Notes: generated by a model not told the origin, from the letters alone. DNA of 64,000 bases from Gammaproteobacteria bacterium (GCA_028279275.1 JANQOB010000006.1:62001-126000); one strand, 5' to 3'; shown: positions 16,445 to 26,220, numbered from the stretch's first letter. Numbers and translations: made by a program.

Positions 16445-17866
16445 TTATTTTGTATTTTTTATAGATTGATAAGCTTCCAAAGCTCGTTCACGTGAATTTT
16501 TAATTTCGACAATTGGGGCTGGATAGTTTTCGCCAAGTTTTACACCTGCTTCGAGAAGCACATCATTTGGCGCTTCCCATGGACTAAACAGATATTTATC
16601 GGGGAGATTTTTCAGTTCCGGAACAAAGTTACGCGTATAGACACCGTCAGGATCAAATTTTTGACCCTGGGTTACAGGATTGAAAATTCGAAAGTAAGGT
16701 GCAGCATCAGCACCACATCCTGCAACCCACTGCCAACTTGCACTGTTGTTTGCAAGATCCGCATCAACAAGGCAATCCCAAAACCAACGTTCACCATTAT
16801 GCCAATGCAATAATAAGTTTTTGACTAGAAAGGACCCTACAACCATTCTCACTCGATTATGCATATAACCTGTCTGCCATAATTCACGCATCCCCGCGTC
16901 TATTAATGGATAACCCGTTTGCCCTTGTTGCCATTGCTTAAGAATTTCTAGATCTTCAACCCATGGAAACTCATCAAACTTTGGCTGCAAATTTTTATGT
17001 GGTAACTCAGGAAAATGGTATAGAAGATTATGAGAGAATTCTCGCCAACCCAATTCGCTTTGAAAGTGATCCAGACTATCACTATTTTCCATTGATTTTG
17101 TTGCATGCCAGATTTGATTTGGAGAAATTTCCCCAAAATGAAGATGTGGTGATAAACGTGATGTGTAAGCTTTAGCAGGAAAATTACGACCCTCTTTATA
17201 ATTATTTATAGCATTTTTTAAAAATTTCTTTAATTTATGTTGTGCAGGTTTCTCGCCTATTTTCCAGTGAGGTTCCAACTGAAGGTCCCAGCGAATTTTT
17301 GGCAATAAATTTAAATCTTCGATTGTTATGCCAGAATCATTATTATCAAATAACTCTAACTTTTTTGGTTTCGATAGCGGATCCCGTGGTGGATCTGCAT
17401 TCAGACAGCCCTTTCGATAGTAAGGTGTGAACACTTTGTATGGTGTACCATCCTGTTTTAAAACTTCCCATGGTTCCCAAAGCAATGAACCGTTAAAGCT
17501 ATTCGCTTCAGTGTTATGTGCTTGCATAACTTTTTTAATCTGTTTATCTCTGTCAATCTGCCAAGGTTCATAGCAACGGTTCCAATAGACAGCTTTGACA
17601 TTATGCTCTTCAATCAAATCAATCAGAACCTTCTTTGGATCCCCTATTTGGATACAAAGCTTATTATTCAAGGACTCATCTAAAGCAGATAAAGAATAAT
17701 AGAGCCACCATCGACTGGCAGCACCAAGTTGGTTTTCTCCAGAATTCTTATTATCAAAAATGTAAACAGGCAGAACTGTGCCTTGTTTAACAGCTGCGCT
17801 TAGAGATGGGTTATCAGCTAAACGCAAATCCTGCCTGAACCAATGAATAACAATATCTTTAGACAT
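16445..17866 (-). CDS. phrB: Deoxyribodipyrimidine photolyase, class I CPD
   Basis: 473 residues, the usual length. The N-terminal antenna-binding domain starts IVIHWFRQDLRLADNPSL. The FAD domain has TGYPLIDAGMRELWQTGYMHNR, WHNGERWFWDCLVDADLANN, SWQWVAGCGADAAPYFRIFNP and a C-terminal YPAPIV. All hallmarks of class I CPD photolyase are intact, including the Asn after DLAN that tunes the flavin. It splits cyclobutane pyrimidine dimers with blue light. It is the third cryptochrome/photolyase gene within 13.5 kb. It is monocistronic by its spacing; no TnTACA pair is seen upstream. Confidence 0.97.
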   Translation of the reverse strand: MSKDIVIHWFRQDLRLADNPSLSAAVKQGTVLPVYIFDNKNSGENQLGAASRWWLYYSLSALDESLNNKLCIQIGDPKKVLIDLIEEHNVKAVYWNRCYEPWQIDRDKQIKKVMQAHNTEANSFNGSLLWEPWEVLKQDGTPYKVFTPYYRKGCLNADPPRDPLSKPKKLELFDNNDSGITIEDLNLLPKIRWDLQLEPHWKIGEKPAQHKLKKFLKNAINNYKEGRNFPAKAYTSRLSPHLHFGEISPNQIWHATKSMENSDSLDHFQSELGWREFSHNLLYHFPELPHKNLQPKFDEFPWVEDLEILKQWQQGQTGYPLIDAGMRELWQTGYMHNRVRMVVGSFLVKNLLLHWHNGERWFWDCLVDADLANNSASWQWVAGCGADAAPYFRIFNPVTQGQKFDPDGVYTRNFVPELKNLPDKYLFSPWEAPNDVLLEAGVKLGENYPAPIVEIKNSRERALEAYQSIKNTK

Positions 17867-18004
17867 TAAATTATTTAGTTTTATTATTTAATAGGGATAA
17901 TTATTGAATCTTTAAACTTCAAATTGAATATAGGACCAAAATTTAATTAATAGATAGTACTTCGAAGTAATATTGATATCGAATTATGGCCTGTCTTAAC
18001 AAAC

Positions 18005-19399
18005 TTATATATACATAAGATCAGAAGACTTATTATTTCTCAAATACTTAACTAAGATTTTGTAAGTATCCAAATCAAACATCAATTCTTCTTTTTTAAA
18101 AAGACTCAGTTGATTTAGTTGCGATTCGTCATGAGCTGTTCCTAAGTAACACCAATTCTCGAATATATGTATATCGGTGTTACGTCTGTTTAATGACACT
18201 TCTCGTATACCTATTCTTCCATCAAATGGCCAAGTTTTGTTTTTGAGCGGTTGAAGTGCTTCCATCAAACGAATTTGATGTTGCATCAGAGACTCCTCAC
18301 CGACGCAGGCACCTTTACAATTCTTCAATTGGTAAGCAAAACAAGCACCTTTCCCCTTCTCAATGCCAATTAATTTTTCACATAGCTGGTGTTCTTTAGC
18401 GAGTTTACGTAGCGTGTCTTTCGCTTTCTTGTTAGTTTTAAATAAGCCATAGTGATTTGATATTGAAGCAGGGTCGAGTGAATCTGCATCAATTATTGTT
18501 GGTATCGATTCTTCATTGGATTCATTCCACTGAATTGTAGAAAGGCTGTCGTATCTTCTTAGCCGATGGTTATAAATCGGAAGACGTTTTTTTATCAATC
18601 GTGCTTCTTGTAACAATGCACCTAACTCTCCAGCCGTCTCAATATGTTCAATTGCTGCTAAATTTTGACTTATTTTCATTTCCTTAGCAGACAGATGATC
18701 ACTTGAAAAGTGAGACAAAACACGTTCTCGTATATTTACGCTTTTTCCAATGTATAAAGGGGCACCGCGTTTATCATAAAACATATATACGCCCGGGCTT
18801 TCTGGTAATTCATCAATATCATCTTCATTGATACCGGCTGGCATACTTGGGCGTTTAAGTAATTTTTTGATTACTTCATCAACTTGCTGCGGTTCAAGTG
18901 ATGCATACAATTGCTGCATAAACTCAAATAAGACTCTCGCATCCCCCAGAGCGCGATGCCGTGCACTGCAATGCAGACCATGTCGATCCATGATGCTGTC
19001 AAGATTATGCCTTTTGTATTCAGGAAATAGATTTCGCGAAAGTTTTACGGTACAAAGAACTGGTGCACGAAATGTTTTTGAACAACGTTTGAATTCATTC
19101 TTTAAAAATCCATAATCAAAACGTGCATTATGAGCTACGAACACACTATCAGATAAACGCTCATATACCTCATTACTTATTTCCTCAAATGGCGGTAGGT
19201 CTCTGACCATACAATCACTGATACCAGTGAGATTTTGAATATATTCTGGAATGCAGGCCAAGGGATTTACCAAAGTGCTCCACTCAGAAACAATCTCACC
19301 ATTTCGCATAGAAATAATCGCGATTTCTGTAATACGATCACGATTGGCATTACCACCGGTGGTTTCAATATCTACAAAAACGGTGTCTCTATCGAACAT
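18005..19399 (-). CDS. DEDDh exonuclease fused to a UvrC-like GIY-YIG domain
   Basis: 464 residues. Residues 1-175 are a DNA polymerase III epsilon-like 3'-5' exonuclease with VDIETTGG, HNARFDYGFL and HRALGDARVLFE (DEDDh set complete). Residues 205-290 are a GIY-YIG nuclease (ESPGVYMFYDKRG, PLYIGKSVNIRERV, ExxLLQEARLIKKRLPIYN) like UvrC and Cho. A C-terminal domain with a KGACFAYQLKNCKGAC cysteine pattern follows, as in Cho-type proteins. It probably processes damaged DNA ends or makes a Cho-type incision. It lies beside phrB and 1.5 kb from uvrC. Confidence 0.92.
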   Translation of the reverse strand: MFDRDTVFVDIETTGGNANRDRITEIAIISMRNGEIVSEWSTLVNPLACIPEYIQNLTGISDCMVRDLPPFEEISNEVYERLSDSVFVAHNARFDYGFLKNEFKRCSKTFRAPVLCTVKLSRNLFPEYKRHNLDSIMDRHGLHCSARHRALGDARVLFEFMQQLYASLEPQQVDEVIKKLLKRPSMPAGINEDDIDELPESPGVYMFYDKRGAPLYIGKSVNIRERVLSHFSSDHLSAKEMKISQNLAAIEHIETAGELGALLQEARLIKKRLPIYNHRLRRYDSLSTIQWNESNEESIPTIIDADSLDPASISNHYGLFKTNKKAKDTLRKLAKEHQLCEKLIGIEKGKGACFAYQLKNCKGACVGEESLMQHQIRLMEALQPLKNKTWPFDGRIGIREVSLNRRNTDIHIFENWCYLGTAHDESQLNQLSLFKKEELMFDLDTYKILVKYLRNNKSSDLMYI

Positions 19400-19878
19400 A
19401 AGCTACAATTGAAATATATGTCATATATTTCTCTAGCCTGTATATAGGCAAATTCAATTATTAGATAATACTTTAAAAAGTAGGAAATTTTCTAATGAGA
19501 TGCGGTAACGCATATTTATTCAACATTATCGCTATTCAATGTCTAGTACACACTAAATTTGCAATAGTAGTGTAACAAACGTCATTTACATTATATTCGG
19601 CTGGCGGGCTGCCCCATCACAAATCTTCGCTGTGACTTCCTAAAGTGTCCGTCAGCTTATTTTATTAGAGGTTAGATTTTTTTTGATTCTAAGTCTCAGA
19701 TAAACAAATTTCCCTTTTTCGAGTTATCCCTAAACTTCCCTTTAAGGTAAACCGCTGCTCTCTATCTATTAAATATGTATGGCACTTATTTGACATCAAA
19801 AGTGCTTGACTCTGTACCTAGGTTCATGGCGATAAATACACCTGATTAATGATTAGTACTTCAGTATAAGCTCTTTCT
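19400..19878. other. 479-base intergenic region
   Basis: Between the exonuclease fusion gene and the small gene at 19879. It contains the hairpin described at 19600-19656 and otherwise only AT-rich sequence with no gene I can support. A TTGACA-like box near 19809 is present, but I could not match it to a good -10. Confidence 0.5.
19600..19656 (+). other. Structured element, possible orphan terminator or small RNA end
   Basis: GCTGGCGG (19600-19607) pairs with CCGTCAGC (19649-19656) over 8 bp with one G-U pair, and the inside holds a 5-bp hairpin TCACA/TGTGA (19617-19635). A U-rich stretch follows on the plus strand. It is locally GC-rich in an AT-rich gap. No plus-strand gene ends here, so it may be the 3' end of an untranslated RNA. 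Confidence 0.3.
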
Positions 19879-20100
19879 ATGAAGATAATAAAACCACAAG
19901 AATATGTAGATAAATTAAATGAATGTATGCAAAAGCATGAAGATTATAGTGGTGAATATGCAAAACTTAATTACATGGAAAAAGGAATAGAATTATTCAA
20001 TACAAATGGTAATAAGATTTTAGGTGGAGTCTCGAAAGCATTTTTAGAGTGTGATGGAGGGATGAGATTAATCTACAATGTTGATACTACCGTGGACTAA
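19879..20100 (+). CDS. Hypothetical protein, 73 residues
   Basis: I do not recognise it. It is hydrophilic and helical at the start (PQEYVDKLNECMQKHEDY) and probably beta-rich after residue 35. Codon choice looks like that of the neighbours (AAA, GAA, TTA, AAT). There is no Shine-Dalgarno before the ATG, which lowers confidence. It is isolated: the next feature is tRNA-Gly on the other strand. Confidence 0.45.
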   Translation: MKIIKPQEYVDKLNECMQKHEDYSGEYAKLNYMEKGIELFNTNGNKILGGVSKAFLECDGGMRLIYNVDTTVD

Positions 20101-20158
20101 ATTATGAAATGGATTATTGATGCAAATTTTATAAGTAATTCATTTGCAGAAGAAATGA

Positions 20159-20234
20159 TGGAGCGGGAAACGAGGTTCGAACTCGCGACCTCAACCTTGG
20201 CAAGGTTGCGCTCTACCAGCTGAGCTATTCCCGC
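20159..20234 (-). tRNA. tRNA-Gly (GCC)
   Basis: Read on the minus strand, the 76 bases start GCGGGAATAGCTCAGCTGG, have anticodon GCC in the loop CTTGCCAAG, a T-arm with GTTCGAA, and end with encoded CCA at 20159-20161. Acceptor GCGGGAA pairs with TTCCCGC. It lies upstream of pgsA in no evident operon. Confidence 0.97.
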
Positions 20235-20293
20235 TTTAGGACAATCTTATTCTATTCGACCATTCAACTGAGTCAATGTGCTTAAGTGGTTAA

Positions 20294-20848
20294 TTACCCA
20301 AACACCTCAATGGCCCTCTTGAAGTAAACGAACATCGACCACAGCGTTAGGGCCGCTGCAAGATATAACAGCCATACACCAACATCAAATGTAGGAAAAC
20401 CCATAATTGGATAGCGATATAGCAGCAAAAAAAGCGCAAGCATTTGAGCTGTAGTCTTGATTTTACCCAACATTGAAACCGAAACCGTTGATCGGTAACC
20501 CAATTCGGACATCCATTCACGTAATCCGGAAACGGCAATTTCTCTGCCAATTATAATTAATGCAGGAATAAGTATGGAAAGTTTGCCGAATTCATCCGCA
20601 ATCATGACCAGCACGGTTACAACAATAAGCTTATCGGCAATGGGATCTAAAAATGCGCCCAGCTTAGAGGTCTGGTTAAGTTTTCGGGCCAGATAACCGT
20701 CCAGCCAATCCGTCAAACAAGCCAACCCAAACAGTAAAGCCGCAAGACGCATTCCAATTACATTTGGAGGAAAATAATACACAAATACAAGAAGAGGAAT
20801 TATCAAAATCCTTATAAATGTTAGGAGGTTAGGAATACTATATGTCAC
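20294..20848 (-). CDS. pgsA: CDP-diacylglycerol-glycerol-3-phosphate 3-phosphatidyltransferase
   Basis: 184 residues with four or more membrane helices. The CDP-alcohol phosphotransferase signature is complete: D-x2-D-G-x2-A-R then G-x3-D-x3-D in DWLDGYLARKL and LGAFLDPIADKL (about residues 42-70). The enzyme makes phosphatidylglycerophosphate, the first committed step to phosphatidylglycerol and cardiolipin. It follows uvrC by 6 bases, the uvrC-pgsA order conserved in gammaproteobacteria. Confidence 0.96.
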   Translation of the reverse strand: MTYSIPNLLTFIRILIIPLLVFVYYFPPNVIGMRLAALLFGLACLTDWLDGYLARKLNQTSKLGAFLDPIADKLIVVTVLVMIADEFGKLSILIPALIIIGREIAVSGLREWMSELGYRSTVSVSMLGKIKTTAQMLALFLLLYRYPIMGFPTFDVGVWLLYLAAALTLWSMFVYFKRAIEVFG

Positions 20849-20854
20849 TTTAAT

Positions 20855-22690
20855 TTAACTTCCTGTTATATGCATCTCTTGATAAATGGCTTTCGCTAGA
20901 TTCTTGCTAATCCCAGGTACTTTAGCAAGCTCTTCCTCACCTGCTTTGGAAACTCCTCGAATACCACCAAAATATTTGAGTAAATTCTGCCTGCGTTTTG
21001 GTCCCAATCCTTCAATATTTTCAAGTGGTGAGTGAACTCGCTTTTTATTACGTCTTTTTCGGTGACTGGTGATCGCGAATCGATGTGCTTCATCACGAAT
21101 TTGCTGGATTAAGTGGAGTGCTAAAGAGTGTTCTTCTAAATGAATGATACTTCCATCCATAGAGATTAAGGTCTCATATCCGGCGCGTCTTTCAACGCCT
21201 TTAGCTACACCAATAATATTTACACCTTCAATTTGTAACTCTTGTAGAGCTTCCTTGGCTTTGGAGACTTGTCCTTTTCCGCCATCGATAAATAAGATAT
21301 CCGGCAACTTCCCTTCACCTTTTTTTAAGCGTGTATAACGTCGAGTCAATGCTTGATGCATAGCTGCATAATCATCACCGGGTTCAATACCTTCAATATT
21401 AAATCTACGATAATCTGATTTAACTGCGCCTACTTGCTCAAACACTACACATGAAGCGACGGTAGCTTCTCCTTGCGTGTGACTAATATCAAAACATTCC
21501 ATGCGTGTAGGCATAAACTCGAGCTGCAACTCTTCTTGTAGTGCTTCATATCGTTGTGCCATACCGGCCTTAGTGGCTAATTTGGTCTTTAATGCAGTTG
21601 CCACATTTTTTTTAGCTATTTCCAACCAACGTGCCCGCTTACTTCTTGGTGCATGCACAATTTCAATTTTTTTGCCTAATTTGTTACTTAACATTTGTTT
21701 GAGCAAAGCAACATCACTCGGTTCATGACTGGTAATAATTTCTTCGGGTATGCTGTGAGTTAAATAATATTGACCTAAAAAAGCAGTCAATATTATTTTA
21801 GGTTTGATAGCTTCAGGCAGACTTGGAAAATAACTCTTGTTACCAAGATTCACACCAGCACGTATGTTAAATACTTGTACGCAGGCAATATCACCTTCGC
21901 ATTGCACTGCAATGATATCTACATTACCAGTTTCAGAGCTGACATATTGTTGTTCTGACACTTCGCGTAACATTCCGATTTTGTCACGAAATTCTGCTGC
22001 TTTTTCGTAATCTAAATCTGTAGAAGCTTTATCCATTTCTTCTACAAATCGCTCGATAAGTTGTTCACTATTACCATCAAGAAACTCAACGGCAGAATCT
22101 ATATCATTTCTGTAATCTTCCTCATTTATTAAACCTACACAGGGTGCGCTACAGCGATCAATTTGATGTTGTAAACATGGCCGACTTCTGTGGCTGAAAA
22201 AATAGTCGTCACATTGCCGTACTTTAAAAACTTTTTGCAAAAGACTTAATGCATTGCGTGCCGCGCCTACGCTTGTATAAGGTCCAAAATAACGACCTTG
22301 TTTTTTGCGGCTCCCGCGATAAAAGGTAATCTGAGGAAATTTATGCTTGGAAGAAATGTAAATATAAGGATAACTTTTATCATCTCTCAATAAAATATTA
22401 TAACGAGGACGATGCTGTTTAATTAAGTTATTCTCTAACAATAATGCTTCTGCTTCAGTATTTGTAACCACCACTTCTACATTAGTGGTTTGAGATAACA
22501 TTCTTGCAATACGTGCGCTGGGCTGTGTTTTTGAGAAGTATGTACTTACGCGTTTTTTTAAATTTTTTGCCTTACCAACATAAAGTAATTTTTCATTCGC
22601 ATCCAACATGCGGTAGACGCCAGGATTACTCGGTAACGATTTAATGTACTCCTTGGGATCAAATTTTAGATTCTTATGTAGATCTACCAT
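20855..22690 (-). CDS. uvrC: Excinuclease ABC subunit C
   Basis: 611 residues, typical length. It has an N-terminal GIY-YIG nuclease (LPSNPGVYRMLD, LLYVGKAKNLKKRV), a Cys-rich CLQHQIDRCSAPCVG segment, a UVR motif for UvrB contact (about 205-240), the RNase H-like nuclease (ECFDISHTQGE, FIDGGKGQ, HRFAITSHRKRR) and two C-terminal HhH motifs (ENIEGLGPKRRQ, VPGISKNLAKAI). It makes both cuts in nucleotide excision repair. It lies between the UDG gene (5 bases) and pgsA (6 bases), one operon. Confidence 0.98.
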   Translation of the reverse strand: MVDLHKNLKFDPKEYIKSLPSNPGVYRMLDANEKLLYVGKAKNLKKRVSTYFSKTQPSARIARMLSQTTNVEVVVTNTEAEALLLENNLIKQHRPRYNILLRDDKSYPYIYISSKHKFPQITFYRGSRKKQGRYFGPYTSVGAARNALSLLQKVFKVRQCDDYFFSHRSRPCLQHQIDRCSAPCVGLINEEDYRNDIDSAVEFLDGNSEQLIERFVEEMDKASTDLDYEKAAEFRDKIGMLREVSEQQYVSSETGNVDIIAVQCEGDIACVQVFNIRAGVNLGNKSYFPSLPEAIKPKIILTAFLGQYYLTHSIPEEIITSHEPSDVALLKQMLSNKLGKKIEIVHAPRSKRARWLEIAKKNVATALKTKLATKAGMAQRYEALQEELQLEFMPTRMECFDISHTQGEATVASCVVFEQVGAVKSDYRRFNIEGIEPGDDYAAMHQALTRRYTRLKKGEGKLPDILFIDGGKGQVSKAKEALQELQIEGVNIIGVAKGVERRAGYETLISMDGSIIHLEEHSLALHLIQQIRDEAHRFAITSHRKRRNKKRVHSPLENIEGLGPKRRQNLLKYFGGIRGVSKAGEEELAKVPGISKNLAKAIYQEMHITGS

Positions 22691-22695
22691 CGCAA

Positions 22696-23346
22696 TTAGT
22701 TTGTATTTATAAGATCAGTTACTATTTTAAATATTCGCTCAAACTGCTTGGTGGTTAGACGCTTGGTTTGCGTGTTGTAACGACTGCAATGGTATGAGTC
22801 TATTAAAGTAACTTGATTTGAAATTGTATGCTTGTTTTCATGTCCGAATGGATACTGGCTGAGCTTTAAATCAAATGAACGAATCACAGAATCATGAGCG
22901 ATTTTGCCAAGCGCTAAAATAACTGTACCTGGTTGCAAAGCTTGTAATTCATTTTTTAGATATACGTTACAGGTTTTGATTTCTTCAGTTGTGGGCTTAT
23001 TTTCAGGGGGGACACATTTTACTGCATTGGTAATTCTGCAATTTATCAGCTTCAAATTGTCTTCGGCACTGGTAGATTTTGGCGCGCTGGATAATTTAAA
23101 TTTATACAAAGTTTCATAAAGTAACACTCCTGCATAATCTCCTGTAAATGGTCTCCCTGTTGCATTTGCACCATGCAAACCAGGAGCTAAACCAACAATT
23201 AAAAGCCTTGCATCAGGATCACCGAATGCAGGCACAGGTTTACAAAAATAATCAGGAAATTTTTTTTTAGAAGAGCTTAAGTAATCTGCAAGTCGAGGGC
23301 ATTTTTTGCAGTTTGCCTTGTAAAGAGATGTTGTCATAGAAACCAT
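22696..23346 (-). CDS. Uracil-DNA glycosylase, family 5 (UDGb)-like
   Basis: 216 residues. GLAPGLHGANATGRPFTGD (about 52-70) and SYHCSRYNTQTKRLT near the C-terminus are the active-site motifs of family 5 UDG; the family usually shows Pro or Val before the second-motif Ser. N-terminal CKKCPRL and further Cys fit an Fe-S cluster. It removes uracil and other deaminated bases from DNA. An ATG at 23337 is an alternative start. It stands between fabH and uvrC, 17 and 5 bases away, so repair and lipid genes appear co-transcribed. Confidence 0.9.
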   Translation of the reverse strand: MVSMTTSLYKANCKKCPRLADYLSSSKKKFPDYFCKPVPAFGDPDARLLIVGLAPGLHGANATGRPFTGDYAGVLLYETLYKFKLSSAPKSTSAEDNLKLINCRITNAVKCVPPENKPTTEEIKTCNVYLKNELQALQPGTVILALGKIAHDSVIRSFDLKLSQYPFGHENKHTISNQVTLIDSYHCSRYNTQTKRLTTKQFERIFKIVTDLINTN

Positions 23347-23363
23347 ATACGATTATATGGAAA

Positions 23364-24332
23364 CTAATATTTCAATAATGCTGAACCCCAGGTAAAACCA
23401 CCTCCAAATGCTTCAAGCATTAAGGTTTCGCCCTTTTTAATTCGACCATCACGAACCGCACAATCTAAAGCCAAGGGAATGGATGCGGCAGAGGTATTCC
23501 CATGTTCGGAAACTGTCACTACGACTTGTTCCATAGACATTTTCAATTTGCGAGCTGTTGCTTCAATGATTCTATTATTCGCTTGGTGTGGAACAAGCCA
23601 ATCAATATCGCTTTTTTTAATATTATTTGCCTCTAAAGTTTCATCTACAATTCTGCCCAGAGTATTCACTGCCATTTTAAATACTGCATTTCCTTCCATA
23701 TACACATAAGCTTCACCAGCTTTAAGCTGTTCATAACCTTGAGAAATGCCATGCGGTACATGCAATAGATGCTCATAACTACCATCGGCATGCAAATGTG
23801 TAGATAAAATTCCAGGTTCATCAGAAGCCTCGAGTACTACTGCTCCTGCTCCATCGCCAAACAATACACATGTGCTACGGTCATTCCAGTCTAAAATTCG
23901 CGACAGTGTTTCAGAACCTACAACCAAAGCGCACCTTGCACTTCCAGTTTTAATAAAGTTATCAGCTATTGCCAAGGCATAAACAAATCCAGTGCAGACT
24001 GCCTGAACATCAAATGCTGCACATCCATGAATATCTAAACGTTTTTGTAACAAACAAGCTGTACTTGGAAAAATTTTGTCAGCCGTTGTCGTAGCCATAA
24101 TGATTAAATCTATATCTGCATTGGTTTTATTGGCCATTTCCAACGCGCGTCTTGATGCATTTACGGCTAGATCACAAGTAGTTTCACCATCTGCAGCAAT
24201 ATGTCGCTGTTTTATTCCTGTACGTCCCTGAATCCATTCGTCAGAAGTGTCAACGATCTTCTCTAGATCTTTATTTGTTAATATTTTTTCAGGTAGATAA
24301 CTACCCGTACCAATAATTTTTGAGTATTTCAT
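23364..24332 (-). CDS. fabH: 3-oxoacyl-ACP synthase III
   Basis: 322 residues. The catalytic triad is visible: Cys in AVCTGFVYA (about 112), His in [10 protein letters not shown] (about 249) and Asn in [10 protein letters not shown] (about 279). It condenses acetyl-CoA with malonyl-ACP to start fatty acid synthesis. It follows plsX by 2 bases. In E. coli fabH is followed by fabD, fabG and acpP; here the UDG gene comes next. Confidence 0.97.
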   Translation of the reverse strand: MKYSKIIGTGSYLPEKILTNKDLEKIVDTSDEWIQGRTGIKQRHIAADGETTCDLAVNASRRALEMANKTNADIDLIIMATTTADKIFPSTACLLQKRLDIHGCAAFDVQAVCTGFVYALAIADNFIKTGSARCALVVGSETLSRILDWNDRSTCVLFGDGAGAVVLEASDEPGILSTHLHADGSYEHLLHVPHGISQGYEQLKAGEAYVYMEGNAVFKMAVNTLGRIVDETLEANNIKKSDIDWLVPHQANNRIIEATARKLKMSMEQVVVTVSEHGNTSAASIPLALDCAVRDGRIKKGETLMLEAFGGGFTWGSALLKY

Positions 24333-24334
24333 GT

Positions 24335-25360
24335 TTATGCTGCTACTTCTTGATTTAAATACTCTTCTATGTGTGCTTCAATTTTTTTAGGCACTTGTTG
24401 ACTAGCTTCAATACGTGCAATTTCTATAGCATTCTTGAAAGAAAATGCATCAGCTCCCCCATGACTTTTGATAACTACACCACGCAAGCCTAACAAACTA
24501 GCACCATTATAACGTCTAGGATCAATACGTGTTTTAAATGCTTTTAGCACCGGCATGGCAAATAAACCACATAACTTTGTAAAAATATTACGCGAGAATT
24601 CTTCTTTTGCGTAGTGCGCGACAATTTTAGCCACGCCTTCACTTGTTTTAAGCGAAACATTGCCTACAAAACCATCACAAACTACAACTTGTACATCTCC
24701 ACAATAAATATCATCCCCTTCCACATAGCCAATATAATTTAGATCGCTTTTCCTCAACACTTCATGTGCCTCTTTTACCTGTTCATTTCCTTTAATTTCT
24801 TCTTCACCAATATTAAGCAAACCTACTTTTGGTTTATCAATATTATCTACAGCTGAAGCAAGCACGGTGCCCATCACTGCAAACTGGAGTAAATGTTGAC
24901 TACTGCAACCGACATTAGCACCAAGATCCAGCATATATGTCGTACCATGCATGGAAGGCATTAAACTTGTTATAGCAGGACGGTCAATTCCTGGTAAGGT
25001 TTTCAAAACATAACGTGCTGTAGCCATTAACGCACCTGTGTTCCCTGCACTTACCGCAGCATCCGCCGTACCTTCTTTAACCAGATTAATTGCCACGCGC
25101 ATGGAGGAATCTTTTTTATTCCGTAATGCTTGAGAGGGAGGTTCATCCATCTCAACCTTTTGACTGGCATGTTGTACCCTTAAACGTTCATAAGGTTTTA
25201 CATTAAGTTTCTTGAGCTCGGTATTGATGACCTCTTGATCACCTACCAAGATTAGTGCGAGATCTTGATGTTCTTCGAGAAACTCAACTGCCGCCTTGGC
25301 TACTACAGCTGCACCAAAATCACCACCCATTGCATCAAGCGAGATGGTTAAATCAGTCAC
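24335..25360 (-). CDS. plsX: Phosphate acyltransferase
   Basis: 341 residues. It begins [12 protein letters not shown] and contains [12 protein letters not shown] (about 98-109) and [17 protein letters not shown], all typical of PlsX. It turns acyl-ACP into acyl-phosphate for PlsY in phospholipid synthesis. It sits in the conserved yceD-rpmF-plsX-fabH string; 101 bases separate it from rpmF. Confidence 0.97.
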   Translation of the reverse strand: MTDLTISLDAMGGDFGAAVVAKAAVEFLEEHQDLALILVGDQEVINTELKKLNVKPYERLRVQHASQKVEMDEPPSQALRNKKDSSMRVAINLVKEGTADAAVSAGNTGALMATARYVLKTLPGIDRPAITSLMPSMHGTTYMLDLGANVGCSSQHLLQFAVMGTVLASAVDNIDKPKVGLLNIGEEEIKGNEQVKEAHEVLRKSDLNYIGYVEGDDIYCGDVQVVVCDGFVGNVSLKTSEGVAKIVAHYAKEEFSRNIFTKLCGLFAMPVLKAFKTRIDPRRYNGASLLGLRGVVIKSHGGADAFSFKNAIEIARIEASQQVPKKIEAHIEEYLNQEVAA

Positions 25361-25461
25361 TTTGGAGTTCAGTTATTTGTTTTGAATAAGATGAATCTCG
25401 AAGGATTATAATGTGGTGCAAGAAAAGTTAAATGATCCTGACCATAAGATAAAGAATGGTA

Positions 25462-25659
25462 CTATTCTTCATCATCCTCGTATTCATCTGGTACTTCAAT
25501 TACTTGTCGACCACGATAATAACCATCAGGCGTGACATGATGGCGCAAGTGAGTCTCACCGGTTGTTCCATCAACCGATAAAGCGGCCGCAGATAAGCTG
25601 TCATGAGATCTACGCATATCCCTTTTCGATCGAGTTTTCTTACTCTTTTGTACCGCCAT
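25462..25659 (-). CDS. rpmF: 50S ribosomal protein L32
   Basis: 65 residues: [20 protein letters not shown], then a short middle and an acidic tail ([10 protein letters not shown]). The zinc-ribbon cysteines are absent, so it is the Cys-free form. It follows yceD by 18 bases, its classical partner. Confidence 0.97.
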   Translation of the reverse strand: MAVQKSKKTRSKRDMRRSHDSLSAAALSVDGTTGETHLRHHVTPDGYYRGRQVIEVPDEYEDDEE

Positions 25660-25677
25660 TTTGGTTCTCCATACTGT

Positions 25678-26220
25678 TTAGCGCTTTAGTATAGCAAAAG
25701 GATTATCTGACTTTTCGTCAGGAATCTCATTTTGCCCTTCATCTGAGGCGAGCCAAGCTACCATATCTTGGTTACATAATGAAATATCCTCATGTTTAGG
25801 CACCAAAGGCAATGAGAGTAGCAGTTCCTCTTCAATTAAGTCTGACAAGGCCAAGCTTTTACCGTCATATTCGTGAAAATCAGGGCTATTCTCTAGGCCT
25901 TCACTTTCTTCAGGCAAACTCTCAGATTCTGGCTTTATTAGGATATTAATATCTGGATCAAGGCTTATCTGCATTTCATCCAAGCATCTTTCACATTGGG
26001 TAGAAACTTCAGCATGGGCTTTGCCAATCGCTAATGGATATCCATACAGCCCTCTACTGAATTGAAGTTTGACTGTCACCATGGATTCCAGGCTTATCAC
26101 ATTCTCCTGTAATCGTGTCATTGCTTTAACAGCTACTAAACCATGCAATTCGGTAGAATGATCGGCAAAGTTTTGCGGATCAAACCGGATCGGTAGTAGC
26201 TCTAAATCTGATTTTGGCAT
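25678..26220 (-). CDS. yceD: YceD family protein (DUF177)
   Basis: 180 residues. The core motif is CERCLDEM (about 65-72), preceded by VTVKLQFSRG. YceD proteins are linked to 23S rRNA accumulation in bacteria and plants. The gene heads the rpmF-plsX-fabH transcript and is divergent from maf, as in E. coli. Confidence 0.95.
   Translation of the reverse strand: MPKSDLELLPIRFDPQNFADHSTELHGLVAVKAMTRLQENVISLESMVTVKLQFSRGLYGYPLAIGKAHAEVSTQCERCLDEMQISLDPDINILIKPESESLPEESEGLENSPDFHEYDGKSLALSDLIEEELLLSLPLVPKHEDISLCNQDMVAWLASDEGQNEIPDEKSDNPFAILKR

Noticed and set aside
19617..19635. TCACA-N9-TGTGA as a CRP site
   Set aside because: The half-sites are inverted (CRP is TGTGA-N6-TCACA), so this is a hairpin, not an operator.
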